A stretch of DNA of 64,000 nucleotides from Capitella teleta. Taxonomy: Eukaryota; Annelida; Polychaeta; Capitellidae. Both the position numbers and the translations under genes were made by a program. The notes below the pieces were generated by a model. The model made no database searches. It was not told the DNA's origin and saw nothing but the letters and a program-made list of their open reading frames with translations. The stretch is taken from assembly GCA_000328365.1 (NCBI GenBank), contig KB306032.1, forward strand, positions 33,809-97,808, in the 5' to 3' direction. Shown in pieces: positions 25,283 to 37,738 of this stretch (its first letter is position 1; every line of letters begins with the position of its first letter).

Positions 25283-28200
25283 ATGGCGGACGATGTGATA
25301 GTGTTTCACAAACAAGATTTGCCTCTTATGGCTTTCCCGATGTTTGAAGAGATCAGACGGAGGGGAAAACTGTGCGATGTCACTCTGCTGGTAAACCCAT
25401 CTGTGTCATTCAGAATCTGGATAACCAAAGATTATTTTTGCTTTAGTTTAAATAAAATTTAAATTATTCCGCTTATCTCAGTCAGTGTACTTATTAGCTC
25501 CAGATGTACCCATCATATGATCATTGGGGGATCAATATAGAGGCTGGAACCGAGACTATGTACTTATCAGTCTTATTAAGTTATGTCTTATCATATGCGG
25601 TTTGCCATATACAGCTCGCTTATGCCATTTTTGAATATCACCTTTCACCGATAACATTATTACACGAGCCATCTGATTTTCACATTAATGCATCCCAAAA
25701 TATATATATATAGATAGGGCCTAAGTGATTGCCCCGTCGCTGAGCCTTGGAGTTGGAGTGAAAATATTCATTCATTCTATGATTCTGATCATTAAATCAA
25801 ATCTCATTTGAGTCACCTCATTCCAAGCGTTTATAATGATAATTACATCATCCCCACTGAGGGAACTAGTCATTTCACCCAAATCGGCAAATGCCATCTC
25901 GCTCCAGGCCATTTCGCCCGAATGCCATTTCGCCCTAGGTCATCTCACCCGAATGCCATTTCGCCCGATTTTAAATACATATTAATTAATATGGCTAATA
26001 TGGGCATTAATAATCAGTATTGTGCTATGATAATATGCATGCTCTGATGGCAAATTCGTACGTCATCAATACTGAGTCTAGTATTTGTACAAACTAGTGT
26101 TGTTTGTCATTATCCGCGATACAACCAGTTCCCACCACTTGTGTCCAGTAAATGCCATCGTAATAGCACTGTACTCTTTGACACAATCATAATATAAGAG
26201 TCGGCCCCTTTAGAAGAGAGGCATGTAATGCATGAATCATAATGCGACATGTTCAAGTTATCGTGATGGTCCACGGTGAACCTCAGTGCTTTGTTAAGGT
26301 GACTATGTTAACATAACATGCGAGGATGGCCGATTCGTACATTGTCATTACATGTACTGAGTAAAAACTAATCAAGTACTAGTACAATGGAATACAAATG
26401 TAGAATGAATACATTCTATAGTAGCATATTACATGTAATACACAAGTTATGCTGCACGCCATACTACATATAATTTATAAGCTTAAGTCATGTTTTACCC
26501 GTGAAGTGAAATATTTACATGTACATAAACCCGGGCGAGATGACCTCGAGCGAGATGACCCGGGCTGAAATGGCATTCGAGCGAAATGACTAGTACCCCC
26601 CACCAATTGTGGCTACTACAAGGATCTATCACATCTTTACTCAATTTGAGCATCGCACTATTGGCAGAGGTTTACATTGCCCGATGTTCGCGGCTGCCAA
26701 CATTTTCCACAGTAAACATAGGACCTTGGTGATATCAAAAGAGTTCAGCATTAAATCTAAAACTCATCTTAGATCGGTTGTTAATGAATGTTAATAAGCT
26801 TAAACGACTGATCAATTAGACAATAATTATGGATCCTGGGTTTCTGGTGTCCATATTATTAATAAAATATTTATTATTACACAACCAAGTGTTGAAGTTG
26901 AATAGGACCTCATGTTCATTTTGGATCGGAAACTCGTTAGATCAATTACACTGGCTTTTATGAATGCAAAGAGAACAATTTTGAAAATAATCGGTCTGCT
27001 TATAAGGAAATTTAAGACCAACTAAAATAAGACCGAATAGCTCAAAACGCAAATACTGCAGAATTATAATGGTATATATAATAGGTATAATGTCTTAGAT
27101 TTTCTCGGCCGCATGCATTGGAATACATCTTGAATCATTTGCTACTATTTATCAAAACAATCAGTGGTCCTCTTTTTAAAGACGAAATCTGCGAGTCACA
27201 ACGGAAGCAAAGTTCACAGTGGTTATGTAGCTCATTAGCATAAATTTCAGGACTGCAAACTATAGTGAGGTACACAAATGAGGCATTCAATCCGAATATG
27301 GCATAAAGCTGATCAAATATACAAAGAAATGAAAGAATGCCCGTGGAATGCCGCACTTGACCGTTCGAGATCCAATCAGGCCTCTGCAGTGCTGCCCAAC
27401 TGCGTAACAAGGTCGAGCACTGTGTACTACTGTCTATGGTGGTATGCAGGGTAAAGAGCCCTTGGGATTTATCGATAAGAGTAGGGGGAAACCCCGGTCC
27501 TGGGCCTTCTGTTCTGGCGCCCGTATCACCCGAATGGGTTGGGTGGAGCCGTAAAACCCCATCATGCCTCATGCATGCTTATCAATATTTGAACTTTGAA
27601 CAGGCTTGAACAGAGTCCCACAATACAAAGTCTAATTTTTTTATTACATCCTAAGAGGTTTATTTGCCATGTACCACATACTAGCGTATCCTGTCGTCAG
27701 CAAACTCAGCATACAGTAGCCAACGCCATTCGGTATTCTCTCTCTCTCTGCGGTCTCATATCAGACATAATCTCTGTACTGGACGCGCAAGTTTATAAGC
27801 ATATTATTCAAAGATATATATAGTTTGGGAATGCAAATTGGCTTCTTTATACAGTGAGTACTCGATTGTCAATTTATTAAAACTGGATTTCAACTAGCAT
27901 TTCGCTGGTTTCTGAAAATTATTCCTTTGAATCGTTAATCTGATAATACTTGGAATGTTATAAACATGGTAGAAGCGTTCTTGTTGTGTTAATGGTACAT
28001 GTTTTTTTGTTAAGGTATAAGTACACATGCTTAGGGTTCGTTTTTCACTCTTGTTCACTTGACAGAGATGGAAATCCTGTTTCTTGGCTCATCTGTTTGT
28101 TATTTGAGATTTATTGTGTGTATGTGAGTGATATGTAATCCAAGCCTGCATCGAAATGCTTTGCTTTCGAAATCTAACTTATCAACCAGCAACTGCATGT

Positions 28201-31200
28201 CAGTTATTCAAAGGAAAAGTATTATCGTAAACTCGGTTCCTAAAGCACTGATTTGTTAACGCCTACTTTTGTGTGATCATTGCTATTATTATTAGGCGAG
28301 AAATAAGATGAAAAATAGATCAATAAATAAATAGAAATCAATAAATTAACAAGATCTGTATTCACTTGCAGTACCTTGAATAATAAATTATGATAATGAA
28401 TTTCTTGATTTGCAGATTGAAGAGCAGCGCATCCATGCCCACCGCATTGTTCTTGCGGCCACTGTGCCCTACTTCAACGCCATGTTCACTCATGACATGG
28501 TGGAAAGCAAGCAGAATGAAATCGCCATCAAGGGCATTGAAGCATCGTGCGTTTGACATCTTCAACTCTAACCTCATTTAACTTTTGAAATCTCTTCAGG
28601 GCGCTGTCTGACCTTGTGACCTTTGCATACTCTGGCAGTGTGCAGATTGACTCAATGAATGTGCAGAACCTCTTAGTGGGAGCAAGTTTCCTCCAGATGC
28701 AAGTCATCAAGGATGCTTGCTGTGACTTTATGAAAAGCAGGTAATCAGGCGATTGTTTGAATAATTTGTATTGATTTGTTTAGTGAAGTAATAGACTGAT
28801 AGTGAATATTGAACTTGTTTGAATAGTGCATATTCATGAGGTAACTGAATACAAATACATGTGGTTGTGTTCTGAGGGAAAAAAAAAATTGTACTAGTAT
28901 TTATAAATTATTCAATCTATTAATCTGATTAATCTTGAGGAATGAATATTTAATTTTATGGAACAGTTCCATCTCATAAAATTCTCTTGTTTATCATAAT
29001 AGAATATTGTCACAGGCGATAACTCTAGCTTCACTTGCATTAATTACCCACACAGATTCATACTGATGACCTCGAAGGACAGAGGTCTCATCGTTATCTT
29101 CATGTTGCTGTACAAGTACAACTGAATTATTCATCAGTTTTTCCATTTGAGATCAGTATGCTTATCAGTCGAGGAATATGCTTATCTTTTGCAATGCTGG
29201 TGCTTGGCATGCTGGTGCAAACCTGTTTTCTATCAACAGCAAATTTATCAATGACACTTGCAGACATTCAAATTTCTGTTGGAAACATGACAATTTAGCA
29301 TGCATTATGAAGTCAACCTGCAGATGCAATAACCTGATCACGCATCCCGTCCACTCTGGTACTCAGGCTGAATGAATAGGAGCCCAGGGAGTCGCGCCCC
29401 TGCCATGAGGAGCCGGGAATTAGACACCGGGTAATTCCCTTTTGGGCCAAACATGTCTCTTTGCTGTCCATGCATGGTCGTCTTGCCCAGTCATGCTTGA
29501 AGGCCAAATAAAGCTGCTAGGCAGATTGGATCAGCATTCGGCTTCAAGCACTGATTGGGTGAGGGGCAAGAATGACATCATATTTTTGGACTGTTAATGC
29601 GGACTAAGGCATCACTCTGTAAAATGTGGTCATCCACTTTTTCTTGAACAATTATTTAAATTGTTTGTTAACTCGGGTTTGGCTTGGGCCTCTCAATTTA
29701 CAGTGTAAACCTGTATAAGAAAACCCAAGAGGTGATATAAATTTATTTATATGTTCCAATTTTTAATCAATAATTTTTAATATACACAAAATAAACTTAA
29801 TTTAGAGTTAAATCATTTAACTAAACATACAACCTATACTAGACTGGATGTCTCCCAAATACACATGTTTTTATAAAATGAAATATAATAGGTACTTCAA
29901 GTTTACTCTCTAGAAATACGGCATACTCTTAAATGGTAAGGTAGTACTAGCAACACTGGCACTCTGCCAAATCTACCGTCTCTCCCGCTCACTGCATCCT
30001 TCCTGCTTGGTCGTCCAATGATTCTTTTGTCGAGGTACCCGGTTTTGTGCCCAGAGGTTGGGTGTCCGTAGTTGTCTGCTCGTGGTAGATGTGCCCAGAG
30101 TACTGCCAGCTCTGTCCTTTTAAACCCTTCTCTCTCGTTGCCTCACACGTGGCAACCCGGGCATTTTTAGTTTTGACCTGGAGCTGTTGGCCAGGGACTC
30201 TTTAGTTGTACGACATACTGATAAAACAAAATAGAAAAATTAGAATAAAAACAAAATAAATGCCATAGATTTGTCGTTTTCTGCAAAGTTCTCCACGCTG
30301 AATCAAGAGTTCAAGAATTATCAGGGAGTGGAGAATGTCTACTGGCATTTCCATATCTGTTAAAAGCAAATAAAAATTAGCTCATGAATTAATCAATAAA
30401 ATAGTGATACATTTTAGTTTGTGATGTCGAATCATCTACTTTGGTTCCTCCTAATGAGTTGCCAGTTGTTTCGCAAGCAACGCAGATTTTTTTAATAAAG
30501 ATTATAGTAAAACCAAGTTTTATTTCTACAAGTAACACTATCCAAAGAATGTGCCTCAAGCACCTACAACAACATTGTACAAAATTTAACTCTTTGACAA
30601 CAGCACACTATAATACATACAATATATTGCATGTATAGAGTAATATAAAAATTAGAATATAAACAGATAAACGCCATAGATTTGTCGTTCTTGGCAAAAT
30701 GGTGTTCACATCTTATTCACGTTGGATGAGAAACGTAGTTTGAAGTTGGTTCATTTATCAACTTATCCACGTCCATTTGCCTGCTGGACATCAATATTTA
30801 CTCATAATATTCAATCTTTTGAGAAAAAAAAAAATAACTAAATGAGGTTTACAAAAAGAGGTTGTTTTTTTTCCTGAGGAGGCCAGGGGTCATGAACTTG
30901 TTGCTTGAGATTTTTTTCAAGCCCCCCTGTGTTCATTTTGACAATTTATAGTTTTGGCCTGGAACTGTTGGCCAGAGACTCTTTAGTTGTACGACATACT
31001 GATAAAACAAAATAGAAAAATTAGAATAAAAACAAAATAAATGCCATAGATTTGTTGTTTTCTGCAAAGTTCTCCACGCTTAATCAAGAGTTCAAGAATT
31101 ATCAGGGAGTGGAGAATGTCCACTGACATTTCCATATCTGTTAAAAGCAAATAAAAATTAGCTCATGAATTAATCAATAAAAATATGATGGCGAATCATC

Positions 31201-34200
31201 TACTTTGGTTCCTCCTAATGAGTTGCCAGTTGTTTCGCAAGCAACGCAGATTTTTCAGCAGACTGTAACTATTTTATGGGGTCTACCCAGTCTTAACACA
31301 CTTGAAATATAGTGTGGCCTGACCTGGCAATTAGCCAGGAAATAAAGAGGCAGATAGACTTAATAATAATTTGTAATTTAATCATTCATACAGGACAATA
31401 TTGAATACCCGGTAAAGATTTACAAAGGTCACACGAGGTCGATGAAGGGGGGCACCCAGGAATAAGGCCTCAAAATAATAGATAGTGTTTAACGGCACTT
31501 TAACACATACCTGGTTTACGTAAAGTATAGCGTAGGCCGCGACCTGGACCCTCCACCCGATTGGCATGTCGACCTTGTCCTTGTCATCGCCTCACCAGAT
31601 GGGTTTCAACACCCTGCCGACAGCGGAGTCCATCCCCCACAGAGCCATGTCGAGTTCGGAGGCTTACAGGCGAACAAAGCTGTCGAGGGCCTTCTGTTTA
31701 TCGGCTGTAAGCAGGCCCCTTGATGGGCAGCGGGTTCTCACGGCTGGCGGCGGCATTTACACACTCCCCGATGAGCTCCATGGCCATCTTGGTCTTTTTC
31801 TCCGCCTGCATTAAGAGTAGTTTGGCGCGCTTGGCCGGGGTGTGGTCGGTCGTGCGCGTTTGGTGGGAGGCTGTGGTCAGGTTGGCTTGCCTAATCAACA
31901 CACGGACCTGGTCCGACGGCGCTAGGAAATTGCAAGAGGAGATGAATATGAGCGAGATATTGTAACACAGAAGAAGAGCCAACTTACTTGCAGGAGGACA
32001 TGAAATGTTGCACAGAGATAGAGAGAGACTCTGAAGAAATCGTTGCTCTTGGTTTTGAAGACTGGAGAGGTGTTGCTGTGTCGCAAATTCACCTGATGCC
32101 CAAGTCACGATCCGTCGCTGCTCAAATGCGAAACTATTGTGACAACGCCCAACGTGCCATCCTTTACAATATGAACCAAAGAGAGTAAAGAGGCATTAAT
32201 GGTAATGCCTTTCAATAAAAACTCATCAACAATAACTCGCTTGACGACTCAGTGTGTCTCCAACGAGAATTTCCAATTGTCACGCTCGCTGACTTGAGGC
32301 AGTGCAATCTGGAAATATACGCAAGACAGAAGAAGTACCTCCCATGTCCGTGTGTGCCTAAACAATGTTTCTGTTAAACATTGAATGGACTCAACAATTT
32401 CATCTTCAATACCTGAACACCATATACGGCACATCATGGTGTAAATCACACTCAATGAACATACCGCAGAGTGGACAATGTAACTAACATTTTCATATCT
32501 TTTAAAAACAAAGAAAATTAGTTCTTCAGTGTCATGAGGGATAAATTATAGTTCTTTTGTCGCTCAAGAATCATATTTCTTTAAGACAGACGCGTATTGC
32601 ACGTCATTCACTTTTGCTGTCATCTCTCCCCAGATTGCACCCAAACAATGTGCTCGGCATCAAATCGTTCGCCGATCAGTTCATGTGTCGCTCTCTGGAG
32701 GACGCCTGTGACAAGTACATTCAGATCCACTTCATGGAAGTCTCAAAATCTGAAGAATTCCTTTCGTTGGATGAAGACAGGGTGACGGCGATCCTCGCCA
32801 GAGACCAGCTGCACATCACTGGAGAAGAACAGGTCTGCTTCACTCACTGTGTTCACCATATAGTGCTAATCAAAGCGATGGCAATTGGCAGATTATTGAT
32901 ATATTATCTAATTCTGTTGTGTAGGTTTTCGAGGCGGCCATCAACTGGGTGAAGCAGCAGTCCTCTAAGCGCATGCACCATCTGCCCAACCTGGTAGTGC
33001 ATGTCCGCCTTCCCCTCCTCTCTCCCCAATTTCTCTCGGATCGCGTCGGCCAGGAAGAACTTATCAAAGGATCTCTCAAGTGCAGGTGATTGGCTGCCAT
33101 TGTCAATTGGGTCATTGACCCATATAATTTCGCTGGCAGGGATCTGCTGGATGAGGCGCGGGATTTCCACCTGATGCCTGAGCGCAGGGCACAGTTGCAG
33201 ACGTTCAAGACGCGTCCAAGGTGCTGCACGGACGTCGTGGGCGTCATTTACGCAGTGGGAGGCCTCACTTCCTCTGGTGATTACCCTCCTCTGACCTAGT
33301 TCTCCCGTCATGACCTGCTTTACCATTCACGCAGGTGACTCCATCAGCACTGTGGAGTTCTACGATCCGATTATTGGCAAATGGCAGATGGCGAAACCAA
33401 TGAGCACCCTGAGGAGTCGTGTGGGCATTGCTGTCCTCAAAGGTAATAAAAAGAGTATTTAAATAAAAAATTATGCATCATGCAACACTTGTGCAACACT
33501 TCAGGGCATTTATACGCCATTGGTGGTTACGATGGACAAGAACGGCTCAACACGGTAGAAGTGTTTGATCCGGTGAAGCTTTCTTGGGGCCTCGTGGCTC
33601 CCATGATATGCAAAAGGAGGTCTGTCTAATTATATATTCACTATTCATGAATATTCATGAGCTATATTGAGCAGTGCCCTTGGAGCCGGGGCCCTTGGTG
33701 GGGAGCTGTACGTGTGCGGTGGCTACGATGGAGTCACGTCCCTCAGTTCTGTTGAGAAATATGACCCAGTTAGCAATAAGTGGGTCATGGTGTCCAACAT
33801 GATACGTCACCGCAGTGCCGCTGGCGTCTGTGTGCTCAACGGCCACATCTACGCACTTGGCGGCCATGATGGGTTGTCCATATTTGATTCGGTGAGCCAA
33901 TTTAGAATTCTTTTTAATAATTTATGATAATTCAATTGATCAGGCTGAGAGATTCGACGGCAATGGACAGTGGAAGGCCGTCGCCAGCATGTTATCCAAA
34001 CGCTGTCGTCTCGGAGTGGCATCACTCAACGGAAAACTGTACGCGGCAGGCGGTTACGATGGCAACGTCTTCTTGAAGCAGGTCGAGTGCTATGACCCCA
34101 ACACTGACTCGTGGTGTTTCGTAGCTCCTATGAACGTCAAAAGGAGCAGAGTAGCGTTGGTAACAAACTGCGGCAAGCTGTACGCCATAGGGGGCTATGA

Positions 34201-34333
34201 CGGTGTTTCTAATTTAAATTCGGTCGAAGTCTACGATCCTAGTTTCAATACTTGGAATTTCTCTGCCTCTATGTGTGCCCATGAAGGGGGCGTGGGGGTG
34301 GGGGTGGTTCCTGTTGACGCAGCTCGCTCGTGA
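25283..34333 (+). CDS. KLHL18: Kelch-like protein 18, CUL3 ubiquitin-ligase adaptor
   Basis: KLHL18-type proteins bind CUL3 through BTB and BACK domains and present substrates held by a Kelch propeller. Ten exons: 25283-25390, 28416-28546, 28600-28740, 32634-32832, 32925-33085, 33140-33276, 33335-33442, 33505-33619, 33675-33891 and 33944-34333. All phases agree, giving 568 residues (human KLHL18 is about 574). The BTB domain (about 25-130) starts with [14 protein letters not shown] and contains HAHRIVLAA; the BACK domain follows. A linker reads [20 protein letters not shown], a KLHL18 hallmark. Six Kelch repeats follow with GG doublets ([45 protein letters not shown]). The ATG has an ACATGG context. 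Introns 1 and 3 (3.0 and 3.9 kb) carry repeats, while the last six introns are about 50-63 bases. A polyadenylation signal lies at 34495-34500. Confidence 0.95.
25590..26790 (+). repeat. Dispersed repeat, copy 1, split by a later insertion
   Basis: Block 25595-25660 (GCCATATACAGCTCGCTTATG then CACCTTTCACC) and block 26640-26790 (TTCGCGGCTGCCAACATTTT then CCTTGGTGATATCAAAAGAG) match colinear blocks at 53370-53440 and 53590-53735, and inverted blocks near 39200-39345. In this copy the CATTTCGCC-type element (25859-26598) separates the two halves. Confidence 0.7.
25859..26598. mobile_element. Inverted-repeat element in KLHL18 intron 1
   Basis: The left end carries CTAGTCATTTC followed by repeated blocks such as ATTTCGCCCGAATGCC. 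The right end carries the same blocks reverse-complemented, ending GAAATGACTAGTACCCC. The repeated subterminal motif occurs several times on each side around an AT-rich core. No transposase was found. It appears to sit inside an older repeat (25590-26790). The superfamily is not clear. Confidence 0.75.
27479..27563 (-). repeat. Short dispersed GC-rich repeat, copy 1
   Basis: About 85 bases, reverse complement containing GGGGTTTTACGGCTCCACCC and GATACGGGCGCCAGAACAG. A second copy in the opposite orientation lies at 54243-54327. GC content is well above the surroundings. No tRNA-like promoter boxes were recognised. Confidence 0.75.
30170..30491 (+). repeat. Intron-3 direct repeat, copy 1
   Basis: About 320 bases nearly identical to 30950-31255, in the same orientation. 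Both begin near CTGTTGGCCAG and end with GTTTCGCAAGCAACGCAGA. Weaker partial copies lie at about 30638-30700 and 32463-32560. It has no coding frame and its family is unknown. It sits inside the third intron of the KLHL18 gene. Confidence 0.85.
30950..31255 (+). repeat. Intron-3 direct repeat, copy 2
   Basis: Second copy of the repeat at 30170-30491. It differs by scattered substitutions and a short deletion near its 3' part. The sequence between the copies (about 460 bases) includes a third, more decayed partial copy. Confidence 0.85.
31514..32108 (-). pseudogene. Unrecognised broken coding remnant, antisense in KLHL18 intron 3
   Basis: The minus strand holds a GC-rich, coding-like stretch that stands out from the AT-rich intron, with phrases such as [40 protein letters not shown] and [12 protein letters not shown] 66-base gap with GTAAGT and TTTCCTAG borders (about 31921-31986) and a CAGGTATGT donor near 31513 look like old splice signals. 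The reading frame is broken more than once. No family is recognised, so it may be a decayed host gene copy or cargo of a mobile element. The plus strand of 31988-32188 is also open and natural-looking, so the true sense of that part is uncertain. Confidence 0.4.
31989..32188 (+). pseudogene. Possible orphan terminal exon, plus strand
   Basis: After an acceptor-like TTACTTGCAG at about 31979-31988 the plus strand stays open for 66 codons with a natural composition ([40 protein letters not shown]), then a stop and an AATAAA at about 32213. Joined in phase to KLHL18 exon 3 it would stop almost at once, so it is not an alternative KLHL18 end. It overlaps the minus-strand remnant. No family is recognised. 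Confidence 0.25.
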
Positions 34334-36909
34334 TTCACCTGGGTCATTCAGTTATGTTATTATTATGATCAAGATAATATATCTCAGTGAATCTCAAAGG
34401 AAAGATATTTTAAAATATTAAAAATCCAATGATATATTAATATAGCATTCAATTTTGACCCAATTTCACTCTTTGTTGACCTGATTATTTCAGCAATAAA
34501 TTGGTTCATCTTGATTAGATGTAATGAATTGTTTCCATATCATTGTGCAATTTTGTTTAATTGAGTTCTTATTAGTATTATTGTCGGCTGCACATGTCAT
34601 TTTCCTAGCTTTATTTTGTATAACTGGCTTCTGATTGGTTGGTCTCAAACCGAAATAGTCTTCTAGTCATGGATTTATTTCTATCCATAATTAAAAATAT
34701 AATCTATTTATGTTGCAGTTTTGTGTCGAATAAAAGGTTTTGTATAAAATGTTTTTTATGTTTACTCATTGCGTCAATTGGAAATTCGTATCACGATACG
34801 AACAGATACGACAACACCATCAATAGAAAATATTGATTAAATCAATATTGGGAAAGAGAAAAATTTCTCAGTGCTGAGTTGATTTTCTTGGATATGACAT
34901 GGCCGGGCCGTATGCAGGGATTTAATTTGGATAAGAGCAAAGCTGGTCTTCATAATTGAAAGGTAATTTCAGTATTCAATGTGAGTGTGTATGAGAGGTT
35001 AATCGATACGTTTATTTATTAGAAGGTGTTTGCTCAGGCGTGTTTTGTAATGGGTTGATAATAATTAACTCCGCTGGGTCGTATTTGAAAGAGGCACCAC
35101 TGACTAAGACGCCTGTCCAGCGGTCTTCTCCTTAATTTCCTCCCTCGCTCAAAATTGATATTCAATTGGTATCTTTTTCGTGAGATGGTGGATAATATAT
35201 AAATATTTGTATGAATAAATGTACTATAAAAATTCCACGGCTATGTATATCTCGGGAGCTGTTCAGAGCGTCAAATTCCATGAATACCATGATGGAAAGA
35301 GCACTAGGTATTTACGATCTTTCAGTGGATATCGCATGCATGTACATAACTAAGCACACGTTTGGCCCTACTTAGCCATACTTTACGTCAAATGTAGTCT
35401 CGTCCCAAGCCTCTATATATTATTATAGATAATTAGACGTGCATTCCTACATATTATGGCTACTCATGGATGTATGTCAGATACCGATCGGCCGTGAATA
35501 CTAGGATGCGGCATTGCAATATACAACAGGCCTAGTACTAGTATATAATAAGTATTTATATGGTAGGGCCAACATGATGGGCATATGAACATTAAGAATG
35601 CAAAGTCAGTCACACCGTGAAAGCCAGCTACTACCACCTCAGGAGCATAAATCACATAAGAAGCAATCTAGACCAACCCACATGTGCAAAAGTCATCAAC
35701 GCAACAATCACATCCAGACAAGACTATCACAATGGACATCTCTCAGGTGTTCACGCAAACATCATAAAACCACTGCAGCGTCTACAAAACCATGCAGCAT
35801 GGGTCCTGACGAGGACTCCGCGGATCATCATCACGCCAGTATTGAAGGACCTCCATTGGCTGCCGATCAAGCAACGCGTTGATTTTAAAATACTCTTACA
35901 AGTTCACTCTGCAATCCACGAGCCATATGTGCGCCCCTATATATGAAAGAGATGTTCGAGCAATACGTCCCATCTCGACCTCTTCGGCGCAGCGACGACC
36001 CTTGGATCCTCATCGTTCCCAATGTCACCCGATATGAAGACCGGCGAAGTACAAGCCATATATAGTGGTACACGCCTGTGGAATGCGTTGCCCCTGAATA
36101 TTCGCTCCGAGCCAAGCAAAGAGACTTAAGAATATGTTAAAAAAGTTTTTATTCACAAGTACAATCGTATAGCATTTCAGTATTTTATATGTAATAGGTG
36201 TGGTGAGTTTTTAGCCCAGGAGGAGGACGAGGCTCCTGCCATAGGTTTTCTTACCATGTTACCTGATCACAAAGATAGACATGTAGCAGGCAAACAAATT
36301 GTTCTTTACAATTACATTTTTTATCTGAATGAATGAATTATTGCCAATGTTCACTTTCTGTACCATCACATAACAATGCTGAAAGTGTAAATGTGCCTGT
36401 ACATAATTATGTTTTTATAGTGCTTTGGAACTATTATTGTATTTAGTATAATAAAATTTATTTATTTATTTATCTATTTAAATACATGTAATTAGTGTAC
36501 ATGTAGGCCTACCTTTGATAAGAAAATACATTATCTTACTGGAATGAGGAACCCATCCACAAATGGGTTCCTCAACAAATTGTTGGCTATTATATAATAC
36601 GAGCTAGCTTCTGAACCATAACGCACCTCTTCCAATGGATAACGCCGAATCGAATGCACAAGCAATGCATATAATATTTTGACACAAAACTGCGTTATGA
36701 TAACTACGTCCCCGCCTTTCCGAATCATTAATTTGCATCTCAGCGCAAGGCAGGGAGCATACATGTATTATCGTTTGTTGTTCGCCGACTATGACCTAAA
36801 TTAACCCCAAACTTGAAACTTGAAACCAAATGCAATTATACATCACATGTATAATGAGTTGGAGCTTGCTAACCTCACTGACCTCTTTCAGCTACCCATA
36901 GCAACCACG
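34334..36909. other. Spacer between KLHL18 and the orphan gene
   Basis: Contains the KLHL18 3' untranslated region and a LINE remnant (about 35617-36475). The last 100 bases include a possible 5' untranslated exon start: CTGACCTCTTTCAG just before 36893 looks like an acceptor upstream of the start codon at 36910. Nothing else was recognised. Confidence 0.6.
35617..36475 (+). mobile_element. LINE remnant (L2/CR1-like)
   Basis: The plus strand encodes the thumb and C-terminal region of an L2/CR1-group reverse transcriptase: ASYYHLRSINHIRSNLDQPT, INATITSRQDYHNGHLSGVH, KPLQRLQNHAAWVLTRTPRI and LKDLHWLPIKQRVDFKILLQ. The rest continues with breaks. A TTTA-type tail (about 36457-36475) closes the element. 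It is a separate, older copy from the one at 24590-25055. Confidence 0.85.
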
Positions 36910-37608
36910 ATGCCGGGGGCCAATGCATACGGCTATTACGATGGCGACGCCGCCTCAAGCAGCCTCTATGGTTCCTCCTCTCAGTACGGCCGCACTTATT
37001 TACCGTACTTGCCAAAGCGCATGAAGAACAAGACCTTGGATCACCATCGCCAGGCACTGGCAACCAGCAACGATGCGTATGGGGAATTCTGGACGTCCCC
37101 TAGAGCACAACGGCAAGCAGGATTTGCCACAGCCGGACTTCCCAGTAACCATGACGTCCTAGACCGAAATCGACTGGAAGGAGGATCAACATTTCTGACG
37201 TCTGGGTTCTCCCCGAGACAAGAGTTGAAACTCCCGCGGGTAAATATAGGTCCACCCCATAGTCCCCGCCCGTCCCATCATAGTCCACGACCAGCATCTC
37301 CTCCCCATCGAAGTCAACGCCTATTGACTCCTCCCCACCATAGTCCACGCCCACCGACTCCTCCGTACAACACGAATAGTCCGCGGATCGATTTGAGTCA
37401 AAGGATCGATTTTACTCCAAGGAAGTTGCAAGACACGAGTGTGGTGTTGGGGAGAGATGGAGACGATCATTTGGTTGCTCATTTTGACCCGAGAACTGAT
37501 CTGCATATGCCGGACATCAAAGCGATTGACATCACACTGCACCTTAATGACGACAGCAGTGTGGTGCTCAAGTCTATGCCGTTCTCTTGCTGGGATAAAT
37601 TACGCTAA
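36910..37608 (+). CDS. Orphan proline-rich protein with SPRP repeats
   Basis: An open frame of 232 codons from ATG 36910. The frame extends upstream to 36820, but an acceptor-like CTCTTTCAG ends at about 36892, so the upstream part is probably intron. Residues 1-40 are rich in Gly, Tyr and Ser. The middle (about 112-160) has five HSPRP or SPR units mixed with TPP and SPP, potential proline-directed kinase or SH3/WW targets. The C-terminal 60 residues (DDHLVAHFDPRTDLHMPDIK then ITLHLNDDSSVVLKS) look like a small beta-rich fold. No signal peptide, helix bundle or membrane segment is visible. I do not recognise the family. The stop lies 131 bases from the end of a predicted small gene on the other strand. 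Confidence 0.65.
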   Translation: MPGANAYGYYDGDAASSSLYGSSSQYGRTYLPYLPKRMKNKTLDHHRQALATSNDAYGEFWTSPRAQRQAGFATAGLPSNHDVLDRNRLEGGSTFLTSGFSPRQELKLPRVNIGPPHSPRPSHHSPRPASPPHRSQRLLTPPHHSPRPPTPPYNTNSPRIDLSQRIDFTPRKLQDTSVVLGRDGDDHLVAHFDPRTDLHMPDIKAIDITLHLNDDSSVVLKSMPFSCWDKLR

Positions 37609-37738
37609 AACCGAGCACTCATTTTGTGATTAAGAAAAAAAAAAAGTTGAACGTATACATGGCAACAATTTATTTACACATTCTGTGATAATTATGATAA
37701 ATATAAAAAACAATCCTTGCTGATGTCATTTGCGTGTG

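Noticed and set aside
31989-32188. Alternative terminal exon of KLHL18
   Set aside because: Joined in phase to exon 3 it stops within four codons.
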